DNA of 64,000 nt from contig NZ_CXWE01000005.1 of the NCBI RefSeq assembly GCF_001404515.1, positions 558,001-622,000 on the forward strand, written 5' to 3'. The notes below the pieces were generated by a model. The model was not told the DNA's origin, did not search any database, and saw only the letters and a list, made by a program, of their open reading frames with translations. Of this stretch, positions 1 to 8,175 are shown one piece after another; the stretch's first letter is position 1, and every line of letters starts with the position of its first letter. This DNA is from Roseibium album. Lineage in GTDB: Bacteria > Pseudomonadota > Alphaproteobacteria > Rhizobiales > Stappiaceae. A program made the position numbers and the translations under genes.

Positions 1-69
1 GCCTACACCGGCAGAGCAGAGAAGCGCTATGCCAAGGACCAGCGCCGGAAGTTTTGCCGCAACTTTCAC
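1..69 (-). CDS. N-terminus of a membrane or secreted protein, probably a methyl-accepting chemotaxis protein (partial)
   Basis: Only the first 23 codons lie in the window. They start at a GTG at position 69 on the minus strand, with a GGAG ribosome binding site six bases upstream (76-79). The peptide begins with Val-Lys and two more basic residues' worth of charge, followed by a run of Leu, Val, Ile and Ala ending in Cys-Ser-Ala-Gly. That is a signal anchor or first transmembrane helix. The gene follows the PDC-sensor gene on the same strand after a short hairpin. A chemoreceptor identity is inference from the leader style and the sensory neighbour. The body of the protein is outside the window. 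Confidence 0.5.
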   Translation of the reverse strand, partial: MKVAAKLPALVLGIALLCSAGVG

Positions 70-87
70 AGAATTCTCCAGGGGTTT

Positions 88-110
88 GCGGGAAGGCGAC
101 GCCCTCCCGC
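88..110. other. Intercistronic hairpin
   Basis: A near-perfect inverted repeat (GCGGGAaGGCG / CGCCcTCCCGC) lies between the stop of the PDC-sensor gene (122) and the GTG of the next gene (69). There is no T-run, so it is more likely an mRNA-stabilising or attenuating hairpin between two cotranscribed genes than a terminator. Confidence 0.45.
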
Positions 111-121
111 GTGTTTCGCAA

Positions 122-694
122 TCAGAGGTTTTCGACGTTTACGCCGAATGTAACTGCACCGATTGCTTCGCCGCTGGCCGGGTCGACGACAGTTACGCTG
201 ACCTGGCTCTGCAGGGTCTGGGTACTGTCGTCTTCTTCCAGCTCGCTGATGTGAACGGCACCTTTGCCGGCAGAATATGTATCCTTCCACTTGGCTTCAT
301 CACCTTGCCAGTAGTCCGACGTGACATCGCTCTGACCGACATTCAGGCCCTTGCCGTCCATGACGAAAATTTCCGTGAAGAGGCCATCGCTGCCTTCCTG
401 GACTTCAGCCAGATAACCAGACAGGGGCTTGTCAAGAATGGCATCGATCATGGGCTGATCAACGGCCTCCGCTTCAGCGCGCCAGGTCTTGTCCAGTTCG
501 TCGATCTTTGCCTGATCAAAAGAACCTGTCTCGCCGTTCTGAGCCTTTACAGCTGCGATAACTTCGCTGGAAGACGCGATTTCCGCAATCTTTCCGGTAG
601 CCAGCGTTTTGAGCTCGCTTTCAAATTCGTTTGCGGATGCGGCGCCTGCGAACAGAAAGCCGATTGCGGTGGCGGTAAGAAGAAGGTGTTTCAT
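122..694 (-). CDS. Periplasmic PDC/Cache-type sensor domain protein
   Basis: The 190-residue product has a clear signal peptide (residues 1-21, cleavage after Ala-Ser-Ala) and then one soluble domain without further membrane segments. The second half has the pattern of PDC/Cache sensor domains: a helix with PMIDAILDKPLSGYL, strands carrying LFTEIFVMDGKGLNVG, then DYWQGDEAKW, and a final strand VTFGVNVENL. Such domains bind small ligands in chemoreceptors and histidine kinases. Here the domain is free in the periplasm, so it may pass a ligand signal to a partner. The gene next downstream on the same strand starts like a membrane receptor, which fits. The start has GGGAG eight bases upstream. 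Ligand and partner are unknown. Confidence 0.7.
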   Translation of the reverse strand: MKHLLLTATAIGFLFAGAASANEFESELKTLATGKIAEIASSSEVIAAVKAQNGETGSFDQAKIDELDKTWRAEAEAVDQPMIDAILDKPLSGYLAEVQEGSDGLFTEIFVMDGKGLNVGQSDVTSDYWQGDEAKWKDTYSAGKGAVHISELEEDDSTQTLQSQVSVTVVDPASGEAIGAVTFGVNVENL

Positions 695-878
695 TGACTA
701 CTCCCAAGTTTCTTGTCTCGGGAAATGCTGGCTCGTGCGCATTAAAATTCTATGTATGGATTATTGTTTTCTTGAAACAACTGTACAGAAAGTCAGAAAA
801 AATGAGATATACTGACAATTTACACAATAGAATTTACTTTTATTCTCTATCTATGATTGCAAAATACAATCATTGATG

Positions 879-902
879 AAAAAGGGCGCGAACGCCCTTT
901 TT
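879..902. terminator. Rho-independent terminator (works on both strands)
   Basis: AAAAAGGGCG, a four-base loop, then CGCCCTTTTT, just past the stop of the minus-strand gene ending at 914. The A-run gives a T-run on the minus strand as well. The rest of 695-878 is AT-rich and holds the promoter region of the PDC-sensor gene. Confidence 0.85.
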
Positions 903-913
903 AGGTGCATGCC

Positions 914-1672
914 CTAATTCACACTTCCGGGCAGGCTGAGATCGCCTGACGCTACGTCAAAAACATTCACAACACAAAGCAGAGGCGCGTGAACGTTCTG
1001 GTTGACGCGGAGAGCAGATGTAACCCCGTCATATGACATGCCTTCCATCGATACACCTTCGTCGAAAGAAACATTGATCGTAATTTCAGGTCCCTCAAGA
1101 ACGGGCGAAAATCCGGGACTGTCGATATAGAGCGGAAGACCGGGCCAGGTCGCGGGCATTTTCGGCGCGGCGCCATCCGGAATGTCCTGTACAGACAAGG
1201 AGCCCTCTCCGCAGCTTTCGTTGGGAGCAAGAACCACCCAGTGCGAATGCCACCTGGCACCGTCATTGGCGACATCACCGTCACCGTCTTCATCATAGAG
1301 CGGTGTGTCGTCGAAATCCGGATGACTGGTCGCGACAAGTGCCAGGATACCCTCGCCTCCCTCGAACCCGACGCTTTCCGGCGGCAACGATGTCGGCCAG
1401 ACATAAGCCTCGACAGGCGCTCCGGCCAGTTGACCGGCAGCCTGCGGTATCGTTCCCCCTGCCGACCCTTTGAGGGTCATGTGAAATGTCACGACCCGGC
1501 CCTTGCGGTGAACATGGGCGGCCAGGATGTCGTAGTTCGGATCTATGTCGCCTTTTTCGCTCGAAAGGACAGCACCGTCCTGATGCAGCGCCTGATGATC
1601 GTGGTCACCGCCTGCAAGAGCGACTGCCGGCATTCCGGCAAGAAGCAAACCACCAATAAATGTTTTCAGCAT
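914..1672 (-). CDS. Secreted protein with a His-rich N-terminus, unknown function
   Basis: 252 residues. The start at 1672 is chosen because AGGGAG lies eight bases upstream; an in-frame ATG at 1702 would precede the promoter proposed below. Residues 1-20 are a signal peptide ending Ala-Leu-Ala. The mature N-terminus is His-rich (GGDHDHQALHQDG), followed by a beta-rich body with an Asp-rich stretch (LYDEDGDGDVANDG) that looks like a calcium-binding loop. Two cysteines (in NESCGEG and LLCVVN) could form a disulphide. I do not recognise the family. It is divergently transcribed from the MarR gene, and its promoter overlaps the proposed operator, so it is the likely main target of that regulator. 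The His and Asp content suggests metal binding, which is inference. Confidence 0.75.
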   Translation of the reverse strand: MLKTFIGGLLLAGMPAVALAGGDHDHQALHQDGAVLSSEKGDIDPNYDILAAHVHRKGRVVTFHMTLKGSAGGTIPQAAGQLAGAPVEAYVWPTSLPPESVGFEGGEGILALVATSHPDFDDTPLYDEDGDGDVANDGARWHSHWVVLAPNESCGEGSLSVQDIPDGAAPKMPATWPGLPLYIDSPGFSPVLEGPEITINVSFDEGVSMEGMSYDGVTSALRVNQNVHAPLLCVVNVFDVASGDLSLPGSVN

Positions 1673-1703
1673 GAGTGATACTCCCTGTTTCAAGAATGTC
1701 ATC

Positions 1704-1755
1704 TTAATAGTAGCGAGTCGAAACTATTGCAAGTTTAATTTCGACTCGCTACATT
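1704..1755. promoter_or_regulatory. Divergent promoters with a 14-bp perfect inverted repeat (MarR operator)
   Basis: The arms GTAGCGAGTCGAAA (1710-1723) and TTTCGACTCGCTAC (1739-1752) are perfect inverted copies separated by 15 bp. The self-complementary hexamer TTGCAA (1727-1732) lies between them and can act as -35 for both directions. Rightward it has a 17-bp spacer and TACATT (1750-1755). Leftward it has a 17-bp spacer and TATTAA (1709-1704). One operator arm therefore fills each spacer. MarR proteins commonly bind such palindromes next to their own gene and autoregulate. That assignment is inference; the repeat itself is directly visible. Confidence 0.8.
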
Positions 1756-1761
1756 TCACAC

Positions 1762-2313
1762 ATGAGTGAGCACAAAAATTCACAGGTGATCCGGGATCTG
1801 ATTGATCGGCTCTCGCGATTGAATGCGGCTGAAGACTGGAATGGCCCGTTGAACCCGTCGCAATTCGCAGCGCTGTCTTACCTGGCGCGTGCCAACAGAT
1901 TTTCGCGCGCACCTTCTCATGTCGCCGAGTACCTCGTGACGACGCGGGGAACAGCGTCCCAAACCCTGAAGGCACTCGCGCGCAAGGGTCTGATTTGCGA
2001 ATCGAGATCAGAGACAGACAAACGCAGCATTCGATACGATGTGACAGACCTTGGCAAAGACATGATGAAGGCCCCATCCGGGCTGGCGAATGTCATCGAC
2101 GATCTCCCGGACGAAATCGTGAATGGCCTGACGGGATCGCTCAAGACCCTCGTCCGGGAGATCTTGAAGACCAGGAAAGGCAGGTCTTTCGGCCTCTGCA
2201 GGACTTGTGCGCACCACAGGAAAAGAGGCAACGAAGCCTATTGCAAACTTCTTGATGTACCGCTCGCGCCCGCCGATGCGAACGAGATCTGTCACGAACA
2301 CATAGCCGCCTAG
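1762..2313 (+). CDS. MarR-family winged-helix regulator with a C-terminal four-cysteine motif
   Basis: 183 residues. Residues about 30-110 form the MarR winged helix: the recognition-helix region reads VAEYLVTTRGTASQTLKALARKG, followed by a wing with SETDKRSIRYDVTDLG. The C-terminus adds an unusual tail of about 40 residues with Cys-x2-Cys, His-His, then two more single cysteines and a His-x-Glu-His end (GLCRTCAHH, AYCKLL, EICHEH). This could hold zinc or an iron-sulphur cluster, which would make it a redox or metal sensor. No Shine-Dalgarno is visible and the predicted -10 (1750-1755) places the transcript start close to the ATG, so the mRNA may be leaderless. It is followed closely by the MOSC gene. 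Confidence 0.88.
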   Translation: MSEHKNSQVIRDLIDRLSRLNAAEDWNGPLNPSQFAALSYLARANRFSRAPSHVAEYLVTTRGTASQTLKALARKGLICESRSETDKRSIRYDVTDLGKDMMKAPSGLANVIDDLPDEIVNGLTGSLKTLVREILKTRKGRSFGLCRTCAHHRKRGNEAYCKLLDVPLAPADANEICHEHIAA

Positions 2314-2326
2314 GAAAACCATCAAC

Positions 2327-3013
2327 ATGAACACAACTGCAACAATACTCGGCCTGTTTCAGGGCATGCCACAACAGCGCTGGGAGGCGAAGGCACCTTC
2401 TGCGATCCACAAGACGCGGACTGAAACACCGGTGGAAGTGACCCTTACCGGTCTATCGGGCGACCGGCAGGCAGACACGGAAGTTCATGGCGGACCGGAA
2501 AAGGCGCTCCATATATACCCGTCCGAGCACTACGCACACTGGCTCCAGGAATTTCCTGAAACCACACAGACATTCCATTCTGGCGGTTTTGGCGAAAACA
2601 TCTCGAGTTCCGGGTTCACCGAGGAGGATCTTTGCATCGGCGACATTCTGGCAGCAGGGTCGGTTCGGCTGCAGGTCGCACAGGGTCGCCAGCCGTGCTG
2701 GAAGCTCAATCTTCACACAGGCAATCCGGCCATGGCGGCGTCGTTTCAGAAAACCGGCAGGACGGGATGGTACTTCAGGGTGCTGGAAACAGGAAAAATT
2801 GTGGCGGGAGATGATTTGAGACTTGTCGAGCGCCCTTGCCCGGAGTGGAACCTGAGGGACGTCATCCTGGCGCGCTTCAATCCGCGACTGGATCCGGACA
2901 TCGCCTTGGCGTTGTCAAGACTGGACCAGTTGGCGGAACCGTGGCGCGCCTCCTTTGCAAAAAAAGCCAGTCCGGGCTATCAGGAAGACACGTCCCGCCG
3001 CCTGAAAGGTTAG
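2327..3013 (+). CDS. MOSC domain protein (YiiM-like)
   Basis: 228 residues. The MOSC (molybdenum cofactor sulfurase C-terminal) domain covers roughly residues 25-165: LSGDRQADTEVHGGPEKALHIYP, then GGFGENI, and the conserved cysteine in GRQPCWKL. After it comes the three-helix C-terminal region of the YiiM type (NLRDVILARFNPRLDPD onward). YiiM-family proteins bind molybdenum cofactor and in E. coli support reduction of N-hydroxylated bases such as 6-N-hydroxylaminopurine. The gene follows the MarR gene by 13 bp on the same strand and is probably cotranscribed, so its expression would answer to the same operator. The exact substrate is unknown. Confidence 0.85.
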   Translation: MNTTATILGLFQGMPQQRWEAKAPSAIHKTRTETPVEVTLTGLSGDRQADTEVHGGPEKALHIYPSEHYAHWLQEFPETTQTFHSGGFGENISSSGFTEEDLCIGDILAAGSVRLQVAQGRQPCWKLNLHTGNPAMAASFQKTGRTGWYFRVLETGKIVAGDDLRLVERPCPEWNLRDVILARFNPRLDPDIALALSRLDQLAEPWRASFAKKASPGYQEDTSRRLKG

Positions 3014-3197
3014 ACTGGAGGCCGCGCGGACCGCCGCCTGAATTGCACCGGCTCTTGCATCGCCTTTCCTTTTCCGCTATACGCGCGCTCGCGCCTGCAC
3101 CCCTGGAGGAGGCGCTTCTGGACCGATCCCGGACAACTCAAGTCTTTCCGATACGGTGGTTCGCCGGTCCGATATCATACACTCAAGGAGTTTTGCC

Positions 3198-3839
3198 ATG
3201 GCTGCCAGCTATGAGCTGAAGGCGTCGGCACGGGACCGGGTGGGCAAGGGGGCCGCACGGGCACTGCGTCGCGAAGGCCTTCTACCTGCCGTAATCTACG
3301 GCGACAAGAAACCCGCCCTGCCGATCACTATTCCGGTGAAAGAAACCACGCTCACCCTGCACAAGGGCGGTTTCACCGCACAAATCGGCGTCATCGATAT
3401 CGACGGTAAGAAGCATCAGGTTATCGCGAAGGACTATCAGCTGCACCCGGTGCGCGATGATGTTCTTCACGTTGACTTTCTGCGTGTCGCGAAAGGTGCG
3501 ACGCTCACGGTCGAAATTCCGGTACAATTCCTCAATGAAGAAGATTGCCCAGGCCTCAAGAAGGGTGGTGTTCTGAACATCGTTCGCCACACCGTTGAAG
3601 TGACGGTGCCTGCGGATGCAATTCCGGAAGCTTTCGAACTCGACCTTGCCAATGCCGAACCGGGCGACAGCCTGCACATTTCCGCAATTCAGTTGCCGGA
3701 AGGCTGCCAACCGACGATTACCGATCGCGATTTCACCATCGCAACGATCGCTGCTCCGGCGGGCATGAAGGAAGAAGAAGAAGACGAAGGTGCAGCCACC
3801 GAAGAGGAAGCTGTGGAAGAAGAAGCTGCAAGCGAGTAA
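3198..3839 (+). CDS. rplY: 50S ribosomal protein L25/general stress protein Ctc
   Basis: 213 residues. The start at 3198 follows AAGGAG by seven bases; an upstream in-frame ATG at 3156 lacks such a site. The N-terminal L25 domain (KASARDRVGKGAARALRREG, VIYGDKKPALPI) binds 5S rRNA, and the C-terminal TL5/Ctc beta domain runs from about residue 95 (VEIPVQFLNEEDCPGLKKGG). An acidic tail of alternating Glu runs ends the protein, as is usual in alphaproteobacterial long-form L25. The neighbouring pth gene is the normal genomic partner. Confidence 0.97.
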   Translation: MAASYELKASARDRVGKGAARALRREGLLPAVIYGDKKPALPITIPVKETTLTLHKGGFTAQIGVIDIDGKKHQVIAKDYQLHPVRDDVLHVDFLRVAKGATLTVEIPVQFLNEEDCPGLKKGGVLNIVRHTVEVTVPADAIPEAFELDLANAEPGDSLHISAIQLPEGCQPTITDRDFTIATIAAPAGMKEEEEDEGAATEEEAVEEEAASE

Positions 3840-3890
3840 GCTTCTGCTTCGACTGGAACCTTTCAGGAGGCGGTTTCCGCCTTCTGCGCA

Positions 3891-3919
3891 GGCAGCCGCT
3901 CGCGGCTGCCTTTTCGTTT
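3891..3919 (+). terminator. Terminator after rplY
   Basis: A 9-bp stem GGCAGCCGC / GCGGCTGCC with a two-base loop, followed by TTTTCGTTT. It lies between rplY and pth and so either ends or attenuates transcription into pth. Confidence 0.75.
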
Positions 3920-3943
3920 CAAGCATGATCTCGAAGGTGGGTG

Positions 3944-4684
3944 ATGAAACTGATCGTCGGACTTGGCAATCCAGGCGCCAAATATGCCGGCAACAGGCAC
4001 AACATCGGCTTCATGGCCGTTGACGAGATTCATCGCCGTCACTCCGGATTCCAGCCCTGGCGAGCCCGTTTTCAAGGCCAGGTTTCCGAGGGACGTCTTG
4101 GTTCCGAAAAGGTCCTGCTCCTCAAGCCATCGACCTATATGAACGAATCCGGCCGCTCAATCGGCGAAGCGATGCGCTTCTACAAGGTCGAACCGGAAGA
4201 CATCGTCGTTCTCTATGACGAGCTTGATCTGCCTCCGGCCAGGTTTCGGATGAAAAAGGGCGGCGGCCATGGTGGCCACAATGGTCTGAGATCACTCACG
4301 GCCCATATCGGTGCGGACTATCGCAGGCTCCGCCTCGGCATCGGTCATCCAGGTGACAAGAAACTGGTTTCCAACTATGTGCTCGGTGATTTTTCAAAAG
4401 CGGACAAGGATTGGCTCGACCCGCTTCTGACAAACATCGCCGATCATGCCGGTCTCCTTGCTGAGGGGAAGGACAGCCAGTTCGCCAACAAGCTGACCCT
4501 TGCACTGGAGCCGGACAAGGCCCGACGGGTGGAAAAGGGCGACAAGCCGAAATCCGATGACGCAAGATCCGGCAAAACCAGAGGCCAAAGCCACATCCGA
4601 CAGGCGCGGCAACAAAAAACCCCCGATATTCCCAAGTCCGGCCCAATGGCGGACATGCTGAAAAAGCTGCTGGGCGGCGGCTAG
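3944..4684 (+). CDS. pth: Peptidyl-tRNA hydrolase
   Basis: 246 residues. It releases peptides from peptidyl-tRNAs that drop off the ribosome. The N-terminus shows [19 protein letters not shown] with the catalytic His, then [12 protein letters not shown] and the Asp in YDELDLPP, and [12 protein letters not shown]. The ATG at 3944 is preferred over the GTG one codon earlier because GAAGGTGG lies just upstream. The family core ends near residue 190. The last 55 residues or so are a charged, low-complexity extension (Lys, Asp, Arg, Gln) ending in a short hydrophobic helix ([11 protein letters not shown]), as often seen in Rhizobiales. Confidence 0.97.
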   Translation: MKLIVGLGNPGAKYAGNRHNIGFMAVDEIHRRHSGFQPWRARFQGQVSEGRLGSEKVLLLKPSTYMNESGRSIGEAMRFYKVEPEDIVVLYDELDLPPARFRMKKGGGHGGHNGLRSLTAHIGADYRRLRLGIGHPGDKKLVSNYVLGDFSKADKDWLDPLLTNIADHAGLLAEGKDSQFANKLTLALEPDKARRVEKGDKPKSDDARSGKTRGQSHIRQARQQKTPDIPKSGPMADMLKKLLGGG

Positions 4685-4744
4685 TCACGGGTAGCAAGCG
4701 TCTTGTCGCCTAGTCGAAATTACAACTTAAAAGAGAATAAAAAG

Positions 4745-4792
4745 TGTGATTCGCGTCACAAAATCGACACGTCTTGTCTGAAATGCTATACT
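4745..4792 (+). promoter_or_regulatory. CRP/FNR-like site and promoter of the RNase T2 gene
   Basis: TGTGA-TTCGCG-TCACA at 4745-4760 matches the CRP consensus TGTGA-N6-TCACA exactly. Four bases after it lies TCGACA (4764-4769), then a 17-bp spacer and TATACT (4787-4792), a good sigma-70-type promoter. The site is centred about 46 bp before the expected start. CRP-type control of the downstream secreted nuclease is inference. Confidence 0.6.
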
Positions 4793-4821
4793 TCACTTCA
4801 TGGTAATTCGGGAGAGATGCA

Positions 4822-5844
4822 ATGTTCAGATCTCTAATTATTATAGCAATTTCAATCACTTTGACCAACCCGGCTTTTGCTTTCGTCAAACTGGACGGCT
4901 ATTTCATCGCAGAGAAGGCATGTGAGGCCTACCAGAGCAAGAACAGGCAAACGAATCCGGGAAACATTGTTGTGCGGCCGGACATGGCCTATCGGATGCT
5001 CGGCATCAACAAGAAGGGTGGTGACTATTTCCAGGTACATGTCGACGATGCGCCCGTCACGGACTCGCGCTGGGTCAGCAGCTCGTGCGGGATTCACGTG
5101 GTTGAGGCCGACACGCTCACAAGCGGGGCTGACGACGATGCCAATGACGACGTCGTCATAGATCAGACCGGCACTGAGTCCACAGACAACCTGCTGACCC
5201 TGAGCTGGCAGCCTGCCTTCTGCGAAACACGACCTGGAAAGAAGGAATGCCGGGATCTCAATGACGGGCACCTTCCGCACACGACGAGGCAGTTGTCGAT
5301 CCACGGCCTGTGGCCACAGCCCAAGGGTAACGACTATTGCGGCGTACCAACTGCCATCAGGAACCTTGACAACCCGGATAACTGGCATCGCCTGCCCGCG
5401 CCGCAAATCGACACCGAGACAGCTGACGCGCTGGAGGCCGCCATGCCGGGATTTGCCAGCTTTCTGCATCATCATGAGTGGATTAAGCACGGCACCTGCT
5501 ATTTCGGTGAAGGCGGGGCCGACGAGTATTACGATGACACTTTGTATCTGACCGCCCTGATCAATGACTCTGCAGTTGGCGACCTCTTCTTCAACAATGT
5601 TGGCAAAGAGATCACCGGTGCGGAAATCAGAGCGGCTTTCGATTCAAGTTTCGGCAGCGGAAGCGGCGAGCGGGTTCTCATCAAATGCAAATCGGATTCC
5701 GGCAGGACGTTGATCAATGAAATCTGGATAAGCCTCGGCGGAACGATTTCACCGGAGTCGGATTTGGGCGATCTGATGCGCGCCGCGGAGAGCACCGGCA
5801 TGGGCTGCAAGCGAGGCCTCGTCGACCCTGCCGGATTGCAATAG
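4822..5844 (+). CDS. Secreted RNase T2-family ribonuclease
   Basis: 340 residues with a signal peptide (residues 1-20, ending Ala-Phe-Ala). Both catalytic motifs of the T2 family are present: CAS-1 as SIHGLWPQ (about residue 157) and CAS-2 as HEWIKHGTC (about residue 217), with the catalytic histidines. Several cysteines fit the disulphides of the fold. About 130 residues lie before the T2 core, more than in typical bacterial RNase I; this part (VRPDMAYRMLGINKKGGDYFQVHV, then SSCGIHVVEA) is seen in alphaproteobacterial versions and has no function I can name. The enzyme should degrade RNA in the periplasm or outside the cell to 2',3'-cyclic and 3' nucleotides. It has its own promoter with a CRP-like site. 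Confidence 0.93.
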   Translation: MFRSLIIIAISITLTNPAFAFVKLDGYFIAEKACEAYQSKNRQTNPGNIVVRPDMAYRMLGINKKGGDYFQVHVDDAPVTDSRWVSSSCGIHVVEADTLTSGADDDANDDVVIDQTGTESTDNLLTLSWQPAFCETRPGKKECRDLNDGHLPHTTRQLSIHGLWPQPKGNDYCGVPTAIRNLDNPDNWHRLPAPQIDTETADALEAAMPGFASFLHHHEWIKHGTCYFGEGGADEYYDDTLYLTALINDSAVGDLFFNNVGKEITGAEIRAAFDSSFGSGSGERVLIKCKSDSGRTLINEIWISLGGTISPESDLGDLMRAAESTGMGCKRGLVDPAGLQ

Positions 5845-5992
5845 TTCGGTGAAGACAGCTGGAAGGGAGTGCCTTTGGCGTGAAGGAAACGCCAGCAGAA
5901 CCCGCTGCGAACCCGGCAAGCCTTGACCTGCCGGGCGCGCTCGGGCATGTAGCGCGGCGACAGTTTCAGACACGAACCGAAAGCGATCTCCC

Positions 5993-7093
5993 ATGGGATT
6001 CCAGTGCGGCATTGTCGGGCTGCCGAATGTCGGCAAGTCCACACTATTCAATGCGCTTACAAAAACCGCGGCGGCGCAGGCCGCCAACTATCCGTTCTGC
6101 ACCATCGAACCGAACACCGGCGAAGTGGCCGTACCGGATGAGCGTCTTTATGCGATCCGGGATATTGCCCAATCGAAAGAGGTCATCCCGACGCGGATTA
6201 CCTTCGTTGATATCGCAGGTCTTGTGCGCGGCGCCTCCAAGGGAGAAGGCCTCGGCAACCAGTTTCTGGCCAACATTCGCGAAGTCGATGCCATCGCGCA
6301 TGTGCTGCGCTGCTTCGTCGATGACGACATCACCCATGTCGACGGAGCCATCGATCCGCTCGCAGATGCCGAAACGGTCGAAACCGAACTCATGGTCGCT
6401 GACATGGAGAGCCTGGAGCGCCGTATTGCTCCGTTGAGAAAGAAAGCCAGCGGTGGTGACAAGGAAGCAAAGGCTGTCCTGCCGATCATGGAAGCCGCGC
6501 TTGTTCTGCTTCAGGACGGTAAACCCGCCCGTATGCTGGAAACCGCGGACGCGGAAGAAGCAAAAATGCTGAAAGGTCTGAACCTTCTGACCTCAAAGCC
6601 TGTGCTTTACGTCTGCAACGTCGATGAAGCCTCTGCTGGAGAAGGCAACGAACTTTCGCAGAAGGTCGCCGAAAGAGCCAAGGAAGAAGGTGCGATAGCA
6701 GTCGTCATTTCTGCCGCGATCGAAGCGGAAATTTCCCAGCTCGACAAGGAAGAGCAGGACGAATTCCTGGAAACAATCGGCCTTGAAGAACCGGGGCTCG
6801 ACCGCATGATCCGTGCTGGCTACGACCTTCTCGGCCTGATCACCTATTTCACGGCGGGGCCGAAGGAAACACGGGCCTGGACGATTACCGAGGGAACGAA
6901 GGCGCCAGGCGCTGCCGGCGTCATCCACACGGATTTTGAACGCGGCTTCATCAGGGCACAGACCATCGCCTATGACGATTACGTTTCCCTGGGGGGGGAA
7001 AACCCGGCGAAGGAGGCCGGCAAGGCCCGTGACGAAGGCAAGGAATACATCGTCAAGGATGGCGACGTGCTGCTCTTCAAGTTCAATACCTGA
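5993..7093 (+). CDS. ychF: Redox-regulated P-loop ATPase YchF
   Basis: 366 residues, full length for the Obg-related YchF/OLA1 family. The P-loop GLPNVGKST is near residue 9. Switch regions include [26 protein letters not shown], and the base-specificity motif is degenerate (VCNVDE, in place of NKxD), as expected for the ATP-preferring YchF. A coiled-coil insertion spans about residues 130-170, and the C-terminal TGS domain holds [14 protein letters not shown] and [16 protein letters not shown]. The protein binds ribosomes and acts as a negative factor in oxidative stress. The usual pth-ychF association is kept, but with the RNase T2 gene inserted between them. Confidence 0.97.
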   Translation: MGFQCGIVGLPNVGKSTLFNALTKTAAAQAANYPFCTIEPNTGEVAVPDERLYAIRDIAQSKEVIPTRITFVDIAGLVRGASKGEGLGNQFLANIREVDAIAHVLRCFVDDDITHVDGAIDPLADAETVETELMVADMESLERRIAPLRKKASGGDKEAKAVLPIMEAALVLLQDGKPARMLETADAEEAKMLKGLNLLTSKPVLYVCNVDEASAGEGNELSQKVAERAKEEGAIAVVISAAIEAEISQLDKEEQDEFLETIGLEEPGLDRMIRAGYDLLGLITYFTAGPKETRAWTITEGTKAPGAAGVIHTDFERGFIRAQTIAYDDYVSLGGENPAKEAGKARDEGKEYIVKDGDVLLFKFNT

Positions 7094-7163
7094 TCGGCCC
7101 GGGCACCTTTCTCCTGCCCGTACTCTCGCATAAGCTTCAGGGGCAACGCAGGAGAAGTACCCG

Positions 7164-7832
7164 ATGAAAACGATCCTCTTGACCGGTTTCGAAGCCTTCG
7201 GGACGACGCCGGTCAATCCGGCTGAAAAAGTCGCCCGGCACCTCGACGGAGAAACCGTTGAAGGTGCCCGGATCGTCTCAAGCGTCATTCCCAACACTTT
7301 TTTTGTCTGCATTGACGCGGTGAAGGCAGCCATGGCGCAATCCGGTGCCGATGCCGTCGTCATGATGGGAGAATTCGGAGGCAGGGCGACAATCACAGTC
7401 GAACGGTTCGCGCTGAATTTCAATGACGCCACACGCTATGGCCTGAAAGACAATGCCGGGGTCTCTCTCCAGGACAAACCAACGGCCCTCGAAGGCCCCC
7501 TTGCCTATCAGAGCACCCTCCCCCTCCGGGCCATGGTGAAGGCCATGCGCGATGGCGGTATCCCTGCCGACATATCCGATGCCGCCGGGACTTTTTGTTG
7601 CAATCATCTCTTCTACGGTGTTTTGCACCACTTAGCGCAAACGAACAGAACGACACCCGCAGGATGGATCCATCTTCCGCATCTGCCGGAAGTAGCAGCA
7701 ATGGACGCAAATCTTGGTGCGCCGAGCATGTCGGTCGAAACGGCCGCCGCGGGTCTGCGCCTTGCCCTGTCGGCATTGGTGAAACATCCGCAGGACATCG
7801 ACGACGCGATCTCGGGCCGTCTTCAAATCTGA
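7164..7832 (+). CDS. pcp: Pyroglutamyl-peptidase I
   Basis: 222 residues. It removes N-terminal pyroglutamate from peptides. The C15 family catalytic triad is visible: Glu in MMGEFGGR (about residue 73), Cys in GTFCCNHLFY (about 140), and His in WIHLPHLPEVA (about 170). The N-terminus LLTGFEAFGTTPVNPAE is canonical. The start has GGAGAAG about eight bases upstream. The gene stands alone between ychF and a decayed region. Confidence 0.95.
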   Translation: MKTILLTGFEAFGTTPVNPAEKVARHLDGETVEGARIVSSVIPNTFFVCIDAVKAAMAQSGADAVVMMGEFGGRATITVERFALNFNDATRYGLKDNAGVSLQDKPTALEGPLAYQSTLPLRAMVKAMRDGGIPADISDAAGTFCCNHLFYGVLHHLAQTNRTTPAGWIHLPHLPEVAAMDANLGAPSMSVETAAAGLRLALSALVKHPQDIDDAISGRLQI

Positions 7833-7879
7833 AGTCTGCCCGATCCCTCCAACATCGAAGCCGACGCAATCCTGCCTGT

Positions 7880-8175
7880 TCAGCGTTTGGCTGTGTCGTA
7901 GGAAACACGTCGCTCCAAATAGGCCGGGAACTCCGAGACCGAGAAGGTGAGTGCAAACAGCACGATCGAGATCAGCAGCTGACCGACAATCACGCGTTTC
8001 ACGGCACGAATGACACCAATACGCACACCGCCAGGTATCTCGGGCAAAGCAGCCCAGAAACGGATCTTGTAGAAAGCCTGGAACGGGCTGGCTTCGTATC
8101 GGTGGGCCAATTCGATCAGGGACCTTCAGGGCGATGCGAAAAAATGGGCCGTCCCGGGGAAATAGGCAAGGCATT
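7880..8175 (-). pseudogene. Remnant of a nitrate/sulfonate/taurine-type ABC transporter permease
   Basis: On the minus strand the reading frame from about 8127 gives SLIELAHRYEASPFQAFYKI, ALPEIPGGVRIGVIRAVKR and VIVGQLLISI, then jumps directly to VLFALTFSVSEFPAYLERRV. In SsuC/TauC-type permeases the EAA loop (A-LPEILGGLRIG) and QLLISI are followed by about 25 residues (GFGELF...) before the last membrane helix and the ERR end. Those residues are missing here. Upstream, another frame gives a short FFRIALK remnant before a stop. The gene has therefore lost its N-terminal two-thirds, has a frameshift and has an internal deletion. No partner ATPase or binding protein remains nearby. About 8180-8418 holds nothing I recognise. 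Confidence 0.6.

Noticed and set aside
29-697. Plus-strand ORF opposite the PDC-sensor gene
   Set aside because: The minus-strand product has a signal peptide and ribosome site; the plus-strand one has neither.
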